Assembly: GCA_964534745.1 (NCBI GenBank)
Contig: CAZHQW010000010.1
Coordinates: 1 to 64,000, forward strand
Length of the DNA stretch: 64,000 nucleotides
Direction: 5' to 3'
Origin: G020354785 sp964534745
GTDB taxonomy: Bacteria; Bacteroidota; Bacteroidia; Bacteroidales; UBA10428
In this document: positions 1 to 8,405 of the stretch, piece after piece
How positions within the stretch are numbered: the first letter of the stretch is position 1
How the letters are laid out: each line of letters starts with the position of its first letter
Position numbers and translations under genes: made by a program
Notes under the pieces: generated by a model
The model's database searches: none
What the model was told of the DNA's origin: nothing
Seen by the model: the letters and a program-made list of their open reading frames with translations, nothing else

Positions 1-499
1 CCGGATCCCTGTTTAGTGCCTGTGCTGTTTTCAAATATATTTCGGGATGGGGCTTTGAATGACTGATCATTGAATCATGGACAACAGTATTAAAGTAACC
101 GGACAGGGAGGTTGCGCCAAGCACGAATTCCACATTCAACAGCGGAGCGGAGGTTGCAATGGCGGTTGTAATATTATTGCTTTTCAGAGAAATCAACAGC
201 CTTTCCAGTCCGGTTACAGCTTTAATTTCTGTCCTGTATATTCTCCTGTAAATTTCTTCCTTCTCCCTGGCAAGGGATTTTATCTCATCATCGCTTAAAC
301 CGGGTCCGAACAAATCATTCAGAATTTCTTTATTTGTGCCTCCAAAGTGCCTGTAGAAATCGTCAGTGTTTAAGATTTTATTATGATTGCGTGCAAAAAG
401 CTTCCACGCCCTCTCATGGTAAATGTGGTTGTCGACAATAACACCATCCATGTCAAAAATAACGGAGAAATCATATTTGCTACGCAGAGAGGTACTCAT
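1..499 (-). CDS. HAD-superfamily phosphatase / beta-phosphoglucomutase-like (partial, runs off left edge)
   Basis: Translating the minus strand from the ATG at 499 gives 166 residues with no stop before the window edge, so the C-terminus is missing. HAD motif I is FDMDGVIVD, with the nucleophile and acid/base aspartates at about residues 16 and 18. A TSAP segment fits motif II, and SKPHPEIY supplies the motif III lysine. The helical cap between motifs I and II fits the beta-phosphoglucomutase/phosphatase subgroup (HAD subfamily IA). The substrate cannot be told from sequence; a sugar phosphate is the usual one. The start lies 13 bases after the stop of the upstream ABC ATPase, so it is probably the last visible cistron of that efflux operon, although its function does not obviously match export. 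Confidence 0.85.
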   Translation of the reverse strand, partial: MSTSLRSKYDFSVIFDMDGVIVDNHIYHERAWKLFARNHNKILNTDDFYRHFGGTNKEILNDLFGPGLSDDEIKSLAREKEEIYRRIYRTEIKAVTGLERLLISLKSNNITTAIATSAPLLNVEFVLGATSLSGYFNTVVHDSMISHSKPHPEIYLKTAQALNRDP

Positions 500-512
500 G
501 TCAGTAATAAAT

Positions 513-1244
513 TTAATTACGTGCTATTTTCAAAAAAACCTCATCCATATTCTTTGCCGAATATCTTTTTTTAAGGTTTTCGGGTGTGTCAAGGGCTTCA
601 ATTCTTCCCTCCGACATTATGGATATCCTGTCGCAATATTCTGCCTCATCCATATAGTGAGTTGTAACAAATACAGTGATGCCTCCTGATGCTGTATCAT
701 ATATAAGCTCCCAGAACTTCCTCCTTGTTATAGGATCTACTCCTCCTGTGGGCTCATCAAGAAAGACCAGTTTGGGCTCATGAAATACTGCAACGGAAAA
801 TGCAAGTTTCTGCTTCCAGCCTGTAGGCAGGTCTTTAACAAGTTTATTTTCAGCTTCATGCATATCCAGTTTATCAATTAATACAGATGTTTTTGCCCTT
901 ATCTGTGAATCGGACAATCCATAGATACCTGCATAGAACCTTATGTTTTCTTTGACAGTCAGATCTTCATAAAGAGAAAACTTCTGGCACATATACCCTA
1001 TACTGCTTTTTATTTTTTCACGCTGTGTATATACATCATACCCGGCTACTTCGATTTCACCGGAGGTAGGATATGATAATCCTGACAGTATTCTTATAGC
1101 GGTGGTCTTTCCTGCACCGTTTGCCCCGAGGAACCCGAATATCTCACCTCTGTATACCTCAAAAGTAAGGTGGTCATTGGCCACAAAACTGCCAAACTTC
1201 TTTACCAGTCCCTTTACCCTGATAATTACTTCTCTGTCTTTCAT
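513..1244 (-). CDS. ABC exporter ATP-binding protein (YbhF C-terminal-half-like)
   Basis: This 243-residue nucleotide-binding subunit belongs to a predicted ABC-2 type drug or metabolite exporter. It has Walker A GANGAGKT (40-47), Q-loop Gln87, Walker B LVFLDEP (159-165) and a switch histidine in TTHYMDEA (His196). The signature motif is not LSGGQ but LPTGWKQ (139-145). It pairs naturally with the ATPase just upstream, like the two fused halves of E. coli YbhF. In such a heterodimer its degenerate signature would face the partner's nucleotide. It is the fifth gene of a minus-strand operon (TetR, TolC, adaptor, ATPase, ATPase). No permease follows; the HAD gene does. Confidence 0.93.
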   Translation of the reverse strand: MKDREVIIRVKGLVKKFGSFVANDHLTFEVYRGEIFGFLGANGAGKTTAIRILSGLSYPTSGEIEVAGYDVYTQREKIKSSIGYMCQKFSLYEDLTVKENIRFYAGIYGLSDSQIRAKTSVLIDKLDMHEAENKLVKDLPTGWKQKLAFSVAVFHEPKLVFLDEPTGGVDPITRRKFWELIYDTASGGITVFVTTHYMDEAEYCDRISIMSEGRIEALDTPENLKKRYSAKNMDEVFLKIARN

Positions 1245-1266
1245 CTTTTCTCAGATGTTAATCTTT

Positions 1267-2193
1267 TTATATTTTTTCATGCTTTTCGATCGCAGTTATA
1301 AAGCAGTCCTCAATATTTGCCTTAATATCCGTTATCTCAATGTTATGATGTCCTTTCCCGGCAAGGTATTCATGTATTTCTTTCTTGTTATACCGCTTTT
1401 CCCGGTAATAATGAACATGATGCCCGAACAGATAGGCGCTGCTGTCTTCTGAAAAGAGCCTTAAATCTCTTACCAGCTTATTTATGCTGTCTGTTCTGAC
1501 TGCCAGCATAGGTTTACCAAGCTTCCCGGTTATACTGGCGGGAATACCGATTTCAAGTATCTTTCCTTCGTGCATCAGTGCTATATAATCACACATTCCC
1601 GCCTCATTCATGTAAGGTGTGGAAACTATAATAGTCTTCCCTTCTTTTTTCAGGTCTTTAAGAATATCCCAGAATTCGTCCCTCGATACCGCATCAACTC
1701 CTGTTGTTGGTTCATCAAGCACGAGGATCTCGGGATTATGTATCAGTGCGCATGATAAAGCAAGTTTCTGTTTCATGCCCCCTGAAAGGTTTCTGGTCAG
1801 TCGTTTTCTGAACGGTTCGATATGGGAATAGACATTTTTTATAAGCCTGTAGTTCTCTTCTATAGTAGTATTGAATATGGTGGCATAGAATCTGAGGTTT
1901 TCTTCAACTGTCAGATCCTGATAAAGAGAAAACCTGCCCGGCATATAACCGATGAAGGTTCTTATCTTCCTGTAGAACTTAACTGCATCCATCCCTTTTA
2001 TACGAACCATACCATGGTCAGGCCTCAGCAAGGTCGTGATTATTCTCAGGAGAGTAGTTTTTCCTGCCCCATCCGGACCTATAAGTCCGTATAAGCATTG
2101 CTCCGGTACGCCAATGTTGATTTCCTGCAGGGCCCTGGTCTCCCTGAACGACTTGGAAATATTCAAGACTTCGATATAATTGCGGTTGGTCAT
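1267..2193 (-). CDS. ABC exporter ATP-binding protein (YbhF N-terminal-half-like, degenerate catalytic residues)
   Basis: This 308-residue ABC ATPase has Walker A GPDGAGKT (39-46), a canonical signature LSGGMKQ (136-142) and Walker B ILVLDEP (156-162). Two catalytic positions are altered. The Q-loop glutamine is Gly86 (YMPGRF), and the switch histidine is Pro193 (STPYMNEA). The subunit probably hydrolyses ATP poorly at its own site while lending an intact signature to the partner encoded at 513-1244. The start codon overlaps the adaptor stop by four bases (ATGA), which implies translational coupling. The roughly 85 residues after the ATPase core are typical of exporter ATPases and may contact the missing permease. 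Confidence 0.93.
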   Translation of the reverse strand: MTNRNYIEVLNISKSFRETRALQEINIGVPEQCLYGLIGPDGAGKTTLLRIITTLLRPDHGMVRIKGMDAVKFYRKIRTFIGYMPGRFSLYQDLTVEENLRFYATIFNTTIEENYRLIKNVYSHIEPFRKRLTRNLSGGMKQKLALSCALIHNPEILVLDEPTTGVDAVSRDEFWDILKDLKKEGKTIIVSTPYMNEAGMCDYIALMHEGKILEIGIPASITGKLGKPMLAVRTDSINKLVRDLRLFSEDSSAYLFGHHVHYYREKRYNKKEIHEYLAGKGHHNIEITDIKANIEDCFITAIEKHEKI

Positions 2194-3074
2194 CTGAAAT
2201 ACACCTCCCCCGGCATGCCTATTTTTATCATACCATTATTATGCACCCTTATCTTAACTGCATATACCATATCTACCCTCTCCTCCTTTGTCTGTATTGT
2301 TTTGGGAGTAAACTCAACCTCCGATGAAATCCAGCTAACTATACCTTTAAAACTCTTTGTCTCCTTTTTGCCTGTATCTATGGCAACTGTGACAGTATCT
2401 CCAAGGTTAACATGGGCCAGTTGCGAACCGTCAACATATACTTTTAATTCCATTTCCTCCAGGCTGGATATCCTATAAACCGGCTGTCCGGGACCGACTA
2501 TTTCGTCCTGCTCGGCAAATCTTTCAAGAACAGTGCCGCTAAGCGGATTGACTATCTTGCACATGCCAATCTGGTTATCAATCTGTTTTAGTTCACTTTT
2601 AAGCACTTCCAGCTCGGTCATATTTATAATATGCTGCTGTTTTACCGATTCAATATTCAGGTTCATAACATTCAGCCGGCCATTTATATCATCAACCTGC
2701 TTCTGTGTGGCAGCATTGTCGCTCGCAAGATTTTCAAGCCTTTCCTTTTCCCTGACCAGATTCTTTTTCTCCTCTTCCTGTATTTTCAGCTGTAAGAGGA
2801 TGCTGTTGCTTTTTGCCCTGATTACTTTTTCCTGAGCGATAAGCTGGTCACGCTTTAATGAAAAGGATATAGTATCCACAATCCCTGCCAGCTGACCTTT
2901 TTCATAATGCTGACCTTCCGTTATATCCAGTAACAGTAATTCGCCCTGAACCTGGGATGATACCGTAACTTCAACGGACTGGAAATTGCCGTATGCATCG
3001 GCTTCATCATTGTTGCCCCTGCAGGCTGAAATAATGATCATAATCAGCAGGGAGATTTTAATATTTGTTATCAT
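2190..3074 (-). CDS. Periplasmic adaptor (HlyD/YbhG-like) lipoprotein
   Basis: This 294-residue membrane-fusion protein would bridge the inner-membrane ABC exporter and a TolC-type outer-membrane channel. It starts with a lipoprotein signal (lipobox ISAC, Cys18). A first half of the lipoyl/barrel-sandwich domain follows (about 30-75), then a long coiled coil (about 75-175, rich in E, K and Q). The second lipoyl half has PLSGTVLERFAEQDE, and a beta-barrel domain comes after it. Lipid anchoring rather than a transmembrane helix is common in Bacteroidota adaptors. It lies 2 bases after the TolC-like gene and overlaps the next ATPase gene by 4 bases, so the genes are almost certainly co-transcribed. 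Confidence 0.9.
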   Translation of the reverse strand: MITNIKISLLIMIIISACRGNNDEADAYGNFQSVEVTVSSQVQGELLLLDITEGQHYEKGQLAGIVDTISFSLKRDQLIAQEKVIRAKSNSILLQLKIQEEEKKNLVREKERLENLASDNAATQKQVDDINGRLNVMNLNIESVKQQHIINMTELEVLKSELKQIDNQIGMCKIVNPLSGTVLERFAEQDEIVGPGQPVYRISSLEEMELKVYVDGSQLAHVNLGDTVTVAIDTGKKETKSFKGIVSWISSEVEFTPKTIQTKEERVDMVYAVKIRVHNNGMIKIGMPGEVYFR

Positions 3075-3076
3075 TG

Positions 3077-4336
3077 TTAAATTTCTCCTTTTAATGTTAA
3101 ATAATTGAATAGTGACTGTTGTAGTAATATTATATGAGTTTCCATCTGTATTCTTGCCTGCATCTCGGCATTCAATTCAGTCATAAAATCCGTAGATGTT
3201 ATAACACCGTTTTGTAATTGTGAAAATGAACTCTCCTTGATCTCAGCCCTCAATTTTACCATGATACTGTCAAGTTCGGCAAAATTTTCATATTTCCTGA
3301 TATTGGCCATCTCATTTTCAAGCTGGATATTAAGGTTTTTTTCAAATATATCAACCCTGGTATCTATAATATACTTTTGCGAGTTAATTATTTTCTCCTT
3401 TCTTTTTGTATCTCCCCAGTCAAGGAAATTCCATGTAAAACCTAGTCCGATTAAATAATATGTATCAAACTCATCATTCAGCATATTTAGTCCGGGATTA
3501 CCGTATCCTGCCTGGGAAAATGCAAATATCCTGGGCCTCCTGCCTGTTTCCATCAGCTTGCTGCTCATATCCATGTTCTTTTTCTGCAATTCAAACATCC
3601 TGTATTCGGGTCTTGAGCTTTTACCCTCATAAATGAAGTTATCCTCCGGAAGCTCAAGATTAGTAAACTGACTTAAAGGTAAGCCGGTTAATTCACCCAG
3701 AGAGTTTATCATTGATGTCCTGCTTAGCTCGGCATCAAGAATTTTCTGTTTTATCTTAATGATCTCTGCCTGGAGTATGCTCTTATCAGAAGGAAGCAGT
3801 ATGCCGTTTTTTATACCCGATTCAATAACATCCAGCTTTTCATTCATTTCATCAAGCATAAGTCTGAGTAATTGATGCTGCTTGTCGAGCAGCAGCACTG
3901 AAAAATATATTCCCGTTATTCTATATTTAAGTGAACTTAACTCAACCTCTACCTGCTGCAGTTCGATATCAAAATTATTACTCTCAATTCTCCTTTGTGC
4001 CTTGCTGGTTCCCCCATCATAGACTGACTGGTTTAATTCAAAGAATAGCTTGTACTGATCATGAGGTTGTGAAGGAAGGTCCATGCCAGGAACAGATATT
4101 TCAGTGACATCTGACTGGTAGCTGCCCTGGCCTCCCAATGCAATTGAAGGATACCAGTCAGATTTTATGTTTCTTATTTTATTCCTGTATGAATCTTCAA
4201 AATATTCTTTCTGCCGGGTAACGGGATAATTCTCAACAGCATGCTCATAGCATTCATAAATTGTTAGTGTATCTGAAGTCTGGCCATAACACCAGCTGTA
4301 CATGATTAGCAAAAATATACCGTTAATGTATTTCAT
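3077..4336 (-). CDS. TolC-family outer-membrane efflux protein
   Basis: This 419-residue outer-membrane factor has an N-terminal signal peptide ending near residue 19 (WCYGQ). Two internally similar halves rich in long amphipathic helices follow. The features LTIYECYEHAVENYP near the N-terminus and NKIRNIKSDWYPSIALGG are typical of the OEP family. The length is usual for TolC homologs in this phylum. It would form the trimeric channel for the ABC/adaptor complex encoded downstream. The start codon is one base after the TetR stop, so regulator and channel share a transcript. Confidence 0.92.
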   Translation of the reverse strand: MKYINGIFLLIMYSWCYGQTSDTLTIYECYEHAVENYPVTRQKEYFEDSYRNKIRNIKSDWYPSIALGGQGSYQSDVTEISVPGMDLPSQPHDQYKLFFELNQSVYDGGTSKAQRRIESNNFDIELQQVEVELSSLKYRITGIYFSVLLLDKQHQLLRLMLDEMNEKLDVIESGIKNGILLPSDKSILQAEIIKIKQKILDAELSRTSMINSLGELTGLPLSQFTNLELPEDNFIYEGKSSRPEYRMFELQKKNMDMSSKLMETGRRPRIFAFSQAGYGNPGLNMLNDEFDTYYLIGLGFTWNFLDWGDTKRKEKIINSQKYIIDTRVDIFEKNLNIQLENEMANIRKYENFAELDSIMVKLRAEIKESSFSQLQNGVITSTDFMTELNAEMQARIQMETHIILLQQSLFNYLTLKGEI

Positions 4337-4337
4337 T

Positions 4338-4955
4338 TTATTTAATTTTTATTGAGTTGATAACAAACTTCGGCACTTCCTTTTTTCGTGACTCAAGAAA
4401 TTGTCTGTACTTATTGGGATCATTCCCGAAGAATATTCTCTGAAGCAGTGGTCTTGCTGCAACAGGAAAAACACAAAGTGACAATATATTAATGAGCAGC
4501 TGTTCCGGATTTATATCTGTTATGACGCCTTTTCTCTTTTCATGTTCTATTTGTTCCACATATTTCTCCGGAGTTATCCCGGCCTGTTTCAAGAGTTCAT
4601 AGAGTTTTTTCGGATTAGTGTTAATCTCATGAAGGACAAACATAGGAATAAACTGATTTTTCATCAATACTGTCATGTATTGTTCGGTTAATAATTCGAC
4701 CTTTTCAAACAAGGGTTTATCTGAGTTCAGAACACTTCCAATCTTCGGAATAAACTTGAAAAGAGCATATTTAAACACGGCATCAAACAATTTTTCCTTG
4801 CTTCTGAAATAATAGTGCAGGAGGGATTTATTTATTTTAGCCTCATCTGCAATATGTTGCATGCGCGTTCCTGACATGCCGTTTTTAATAAAAATCTTTC
4901 TTGCAGCTTTTATTATCTTATTCTCAGTGTCTGTAGAATATCTTTCCGGCTTCAT
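4338..4955 (-). CDS. TetR/AcrR-family transcriptional regulator
   Basis: This 205-residue regulator has an N-terminal helix-turn-helix (about 10-55). It contains ARKIFIKNGMSGTRMQHI and INKSLLHYYFRSKEKLFDAVF, the classic TetR DNA-binding signature. The C-terminal helical ligand domain is unassigned. It heads the efflux operon, so it probably represses its own promoter and responds to the exported compound, as CecR does for ybhGFSR in E. coli (inference by organisation). A candidate operator lies at 4981-5010, 26 bases or more upstream of the start. Confidence 0.95.
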   Translation of the reverse strand: MKPERYSTDTENKIIKAARKIFIKNGMSGTRMQHIADEAKINKSLLHYYFRSKEKLFDAVFKYALFKFIPKIGSVLNSDKPLFEKVELLTEQYMTVLMKNQFIPMFVLHEINTNPKKLYELLKQAGITPEKYVEQIEHEKRKGVITDINPEQLLINILSLCVFPVAARPLLQRIFFGNDPNKYRQFLESRKKEVPKFVINSIKIK

Positions 4956-4980
4956 GACTTTTGTTTATTAACTGTTTATT

Positions 4981-5010
4981 TAAACCATTTGGTTAAACTA
5001 TATGGTCAAA
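4981..5010 (-). promoter_or_regulatory. Candidate TetR operator/promoter region
   Basis: Upstream of the TetR gene is the inverted repeat AACCA-TT-TGGTT (4983-4994). An overlapping, less perfect copy of the same half site (TATGGTCAAA) ends at 5010. Inverted repeats of this size just ahead of a TetR-type gene are typical autoregulatory operators. No clear promoter boxes were recognised. Confidence 0.35.
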
Positions 5011-5068
5011 TATATTAATAATTCCGAATAATAAAAAGTTATATTGATTATTTAATCCGGTGCACCGG

Positions 5069-5572
5069 TTACCCTTTCTGTAACCTCATCTGGTTATTAA
5101 GGGCGGCCATTTTAATTGCAGTTATAGCAGCTTCATCACCTTTGTTTCCGTACTTTCCCCCTGCCCTTTCCCTGGCCTGGTTAATATTACCGGTTGTTAA
5201 AACGCAGAATATAAAAGGAATGTTATATTTTATATTAAGACTGGTTATGCCTGTTGTCACGCTCTGGCAAATATAATCAAAGTGCGGGGTTTCACCTTTT
5301 ATTATGCATCCTATGCATATTATTGCATCAAAATCTCCGTATTCCGCAAAAAACTGTGCTCCAAGGGTCAATTCAAAACTGCCGGGGACAGTCTTGACAG
5401 TAACATTTACTTCTTTTACACCACACTTTATCAGGGTCTCAAATGCTCCCTTGCGTAAGGCTTCTGTTATTTCACCGTTCCATTCCGAGACTACAATGCC
5501 TATCTTCATCTTATCGGCAGGGGGCAGCTTACCGCTGTCATAATCCTGTGAATTCTTTAGAGCTGTAGCCAT
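5069..5572 (-). CDS. ribH: 6,7-dimethyl-8-ribityllumazine synthase
   Basis: This enzyme catalyses the penultimate step of riboflavin synthesis, condensing the ribityl-pyrimidinedione with 3,4-dihydroxy-2-butanone 4-phosphate in the cytoplasm. The 167-residue protein shows the family motifs in order: VVSEWN (28-32, substrate-stacking aromatic), VPGSFELT (62-69) and GCIIKGETPHFDY with the catalytic His97. CVLTTGNINQA and a GGKYGNKGDEAA helix near the C-terminus complete the set. The length matches the 150-170 residues of the family. It lies 14 bases downstream of the YfgM-like TPR gene. No other rib gene is nearby. Confidence 0.98.
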   Translation of the reverse strand: MATALKNSQDYDSGKLPPADKMKIGIVVSEWNGEITEALRKGAFETLIKCGVKEVNVTVKTVPGSFELTLGAQFFAEYGDFDAIICIGCIIKGETPHFDYICQSVTTGITSLNIKYNIPFIFCVLTTGNINQARERAGGKYGNKGDEAAITAIKMAALNNQMRLQKG

Positions 5573-5586
5573 ATATTAAAGATAGA

Positions 5587-6276
5587 TTATGTCTCTGCCA
5601 TCAACTTTGCACGCGTAATATATTTTTCTATATCCCTGCTTTCTTCTGATTTTGGAAACTGGGCCTCAATTTTTTCATAAACCTCAAGCGCCTTTTTGTA
5701 ATTGCCAAGCTCTTCATAAACAATGCCGGCCTTTTTCAGGAATAGCGCAGATGTAAAATCATTCTTTTTGCGATCCGCAGCTTTCATATAAAACTCAACA
5801 GCTGTTTCAAGTTCCCCCAGTTCAACATAGGCATCCCCAATAGCTCCCAGTGCCACCGTTGCAACCATTATATCATCCGATTCAAAATTTTTAAGACATC
5901 TTATTGCTTCTTCATATTCCCCCAGTTTGAAATAACATATGCCTGCATAATAATTTGCAAGGTTGGCGCATTTTGTTATACTGTACTCATCTATTATATC
6001 TATAAATCCCATATAGCTGCCATCACCTTCCAGAGCCAGCAGAAAGGAGTCCGCTTCAAAATACTGCTCAGCGACATACATCTCCGATTGCGCCTCCTGT
6101 TCCTTAGGTGCAAGGTACAGCTTCTTATACCCGAGATAGGCACCTGTAATCAATGCAATGACAAGTACTATTATTGTAAGGCTTTTCTGGTTTTCCTCAA
6201 TATACTTTTCAGTCTTGCTAAGTACATTTTCAACATTTTCAAAACCATGATCAGTGGGTATCTTCTTTTTTGCCAT
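5587..6276 (-). CDS. YfgM-like membrane-anchored TPR protein
   Basis: This 229-residue protein has a cytoplasmic N-terminus and one transmembrane helix at about 33-51 (SLTIIVLVIALITGAYLGY). A periplasmic domain follows, with at least three TPR-like repeats (about 105-210: GICYFKLGEYEEAIRCL, GDAYVELGELETAVEFY, GIVYEELGNYKKALEVY). The architecture resembles YfgM/YbgF-type periplasmic helpers of chaperones at the Sec translocon. This is a family-level analogy, so function stays open. The start is divergent from recF, with candidate promoters for both in the 125-base gap. Confidence 0.8.
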   Translation of the reverse strand: MAKKKIPTDHGFENVENVLSKTEKYIEENQKSLTIIVLVIALITGAYLGYKKLYLAPKEQEAQSEMYVAEQYFEADSFLLALEGDGSYMGFIDIIDEYSITKCANLANYYAGICYFKLGEYEEAIRCLKNFESDDIMVATVALGAIGDAYVELGELETAVEFYMKAADRKKNDFTSALFLKKAGIVYEELGNYKKALEVYEKIEAQFPKSEESRDIEKYITRAKLMAET

Positions 6277-6305
6277 TATTCTCTTATTTAATTCAAATCA
6301 GAACG

Positions 6306-6313
6306 CAAATGTA
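6306..6313 (-). promoter_or_regulatory. Bacteroidota-type -7 element for the YfgM-like gene
   Basis: On the minus strand the eight bases read TACATTTG, matching the Bacteroidota -7 consensus TAnnTTTG. It sits about 30 bases before the start codon at 6276. A -33 box was not clear. Confidence 0.35.
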
Positions 6314-6362
6314 ATTTTTTTAAAATATTTAATGAAATTAAAGCTTGTAAAAAATTAAAAAC

Positions 6363-6370
6363 TATTTTTG
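6363..6370 (+). promoter_or_regulatory. Bacteroidota-type -7 element for recF
   Basis: The sequence TATTTTTG matches TAnnTTTG and lies 31 bases upstream of the recF start. A TTG at 6345-6347 could be the -33 element, although the spacing is slightly short. Confidence 0.35.
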
Positions 6371-6401
6371 ATAATGAATATAATTATTTAATAATCTCCT
6401 G

Positions 6402-7523
6402 ATGTTTCTTAAAAAGCTCTCACTGGTCAATTTCAAAAACTACCACCAGGCCGACATTGAACTTTCTCCGAGGTTGAATTGCTTTGTCGGGAATAATGGT
6501 GTCGGTAAAACCAATATATTCGATGCTGTCCATTATTTATGCCTGTGCAAAAGCTACTTTAATGTTATTGACACCCAGAATATCACGTATGATGAAGAGT
6601 TGTCCGTGATCCAGGGAGACTTTGAAATGGATGGCAAAAAAGAGGAAATATATTGCGCCATACAAAGAAGCAAACGGAAGGTATTCAAAAGGAACAAAAA
6701 GGAATATACAAGGCATTCAGATCATATAGGGCTACTGCCCGTTGTAATGATATCACCTGCTGATTCGAACCTTATACTTGGCGGCAGTGAAGAGAGAAGA
6801 AGATTCATAAACGGGGTTATAGTGCAATATGATAAAAATTACCTGCATGATCTGATAAAATATAACAGGCTTGTCACACAAAGAAACAAATTACTGAGAG
6901 ACCTTGCAGAATCGCATGACTCTTATGAGGATACACTGGCGATCTATGATGAACAGCTGGTTCCCATTGCTGAAAGAATCTATATAAAACGGGTGGATTT
7001 TGCCGAAAAACTGGTCCCCATTTTCCAGAAATACTATGACTTCATTTCCCTGGGACAGGAAAAAGTTGAGCTTATTTATAAATCGCAGCTTTATGAAGGC
7101 GATTTTTCCGGCCAGCTGAAAAAATCAAGGGAAAAGGACAGGATACTCCAGTACACGACAAGAGGAATACATAAAGATGATCTTATCCTTAATCTGCAGG
7201 AAATTAATATAAAGAGGAACGGCTCACAGGGACAGCAAAAAACATACCTTGTTGCCCTCAAGCTGGCAAAATTTGATTTTATAAAAGAAATTAACAATAA
7301 AAACCCGGTACTTCTCCTTGATGATATTTTTGATAAATTTGATGAAACTAGGGTAAAACAGATAATAAAACTGGTGTCTGACGAAAATTTCGGACAGATA
7401 TTTATTTCACATACAAGTGAAGAAAGAATGAAAGCGGTTCTGAAAGATATTAGGGCAGAATACAGTCTGTTTAGCATTCATGACGGCCTAATCGATGAAA
7501 TCATTTATAATGAGAAAAAGTAA
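6402..7523 (+). CDS. recF: DNA replication/repair protein RecF
   Basis: RecF binds gapped DNA and promotes RecA loading with RecO and RecR. The 373-residue SMC-like ATPase has Walker A GNNGVGKT (30-37), an ABC-type signature NGSQGQQ (273-279) and Walker B PVLLLDDIFDKFDE (302-315). The N-terminus (LKKLSLVNFKNY) is the standard RecF start, and the length is normal. Downstream the DciA-like gene overlaps its 3' end. A recF-DUF721 neighbourhood is common in bacteria and points to a replication/repair cluster. Confidence 0.98.
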   Translation: MFLKKLSLVNFKNYHQADIELSPRLNCFVGNNGVGKTNIFDAVHYLCLCKSYFNVIDTQNITYDEELSVIQGDFEMDGKKEEIYCAIQRSKRKVFKRNKKEYTRHSDHIGLLPVVMISPADSNLILGGSEERRRFINGVIVQYDKNYLHDLIKYNRLVTQRNKLLRDLAESHDSYEDTLAIYDEQLVPIAERIYIKRVDFAEKLVPIFQKYYDFISLGQEKVELIYKSQLYEGDFSGQLKKSREKDRILQYTTRGIHKDDLILNLQEINIKRNGSQGQQKTYLVALKLAKFDFIKEINNKNPVLLLDDIFDKFDETRVKQIIKLVSDENFGQIFISHTSEERMKAVLKDIRAEYSLFSIHDGLIDEIIYNEKK

Positions 7524-7800
7524 TACCCGGAAAATAGGTGAAATAATAAAAGAATACCTGGAAGAATCCGGATTGAAACATAAACTTAATAAGTCCAGGA
7601 TTATCAATCACTGGGAAGAACTTGTGGGAAAAGCGGTGGCGAAACGGACAAAATCAGTTTATATTAAGAATAAAACCCTTTTTGTGTCTTTTAATTCCTC
7701 GGTAGTAAAAAACGAACTTATGATGATGAGACAGCAGATCATTGATATGTTAAACAAATATGCCGGGGAGACTATTATTGAAAATATAGTAATAAAATAA
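7510..7800 (+). CDS. DUF721/DciA-like replicative helicase loader
   Basis: This 96-residue small basic protein has the DUF721 pattern: GEIIKEYLEESGLKHKLN, IINHWEELVGKAVAKRTKSVYI and LFVSFNSSVVKNELMMM. DciA proteins of this family help load the replicative helicase DnaB where DnaC/DnaI are absent. The ATG at 7510 was chosen (MRKSNTRK). An upstream ATG at 7495 adds five residues and deepens the overlap with recF from 14 to 29 bases. Co-translation with recF is likely. Family assignment is good; the helicase-loading role is by family. Confidence 0.85.
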   Translation: MRKSNTRKIGEIIKEYLEESGLKHKLNKSRIINHWEELVGKAVAKRTKSVYIKNKTLFVSFNSSVVKNELMMMRQQIIDMLNKYAGETIIENIVIK

Positions 7801-7822
7801 TCCTTCCTGTGGAGAAACCGGA

Positions 7823-8254
7823 CTAATCAAATTTTGAAAATCTTTCGAAACGGGAGAAAAAGAAATCGCACTCAATCTTTGCATTTTCATCGCTGTCTGA
7901 GCCGTGAACTGCATTTCTTCTCACAGACTTGGCATAAAGTTGTCTTATTGTCCCCTTTTCGGCCTTTTCAGGATCGGTTACACCGATCAACCTGCGAAAA
8001 TCTTCAACAGCGTTTTCTTTCTCAAGTATGGCAACAATGATCGGCCCTGAAATCATGAATTCAATCAGCCGGTCGTAAAAAGGCTCTCCTTTGTGCACAA
8101 CGTAAAATTGTTCAGCACTTATTTCATTTAGCTTTACTTTCTTGATTGCAGCAATATGGAATCCGGTATTATTTATTTTTTCGAGGATCGCACCTGTTAA
8201 ATTACCGGCAACCGCATCGGGTTTGATTATCGCCAAAGTTTCTGTACCTGCCAT
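7823..8254 (-). CDS. ndk: Nucleoside diphosphate kinase
   Basis: The enzyme transfers the gamma phosphate between nucleoside triphosphates and diphosphates through a phosphohistidine. The 143-residue protein has the N-terminal IIKPDAV (Lys11) and the active-site segment NAVHGSDS with the phosphorylated His117. Length and fold-defining motifs match bacterial Ndk. It is convergent with the recF-dciA pair, 22 bases away. No obvious hairpin terminator separates them. Confidence 0.98.
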   Translation of the reverse strand: MAGTETLAIIKPDAVAGNLTGAILEKINNTGFHIAAIKKVKLNEISAEQFYVVHKGEPFYDRLIEFMISGPIIVAILEKENAVEDFRRLIGVTDPEKAEKGTIRQLYAKSVRRNAVHGSDSDENAKIECDFFFSRFERFSKFD

Positions 8255-8343
8255 TTGTCATTAATTTTTAAATGAAAGCGCGAAAATAATAAAAACCTGC
8301 CAATTAATAACCAGGTATTGGAGTATATTTATTTATGAAATAT

Positions 8344-8351
8344 TAAATTTG
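8344..8351 (+). promoter_or_regulatory. Bacteroidota-type -7 element for the TMTC-like gene
   Basis: TAAATTTG matches TAnnTTTG and lies 54 bases upstream of the chosen start at 8406. A TTG at 8318-8320 is a weak -33 candidate. Confidence 0.3.
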
Positions 8352-8405
8352 AAACCGATGAATTGCTGTGTTAGTTATCATCAGGCTTAATTCTTGCTGT
8401 TATTT

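Noticed and set aside
1102..2835. Several 60-126 residue plus-strand frames opposite the efflux operon
   Set aside because: All mirror conserved ATPase and adaptor codons. They are Ser/Phe-rich translations with no domains.
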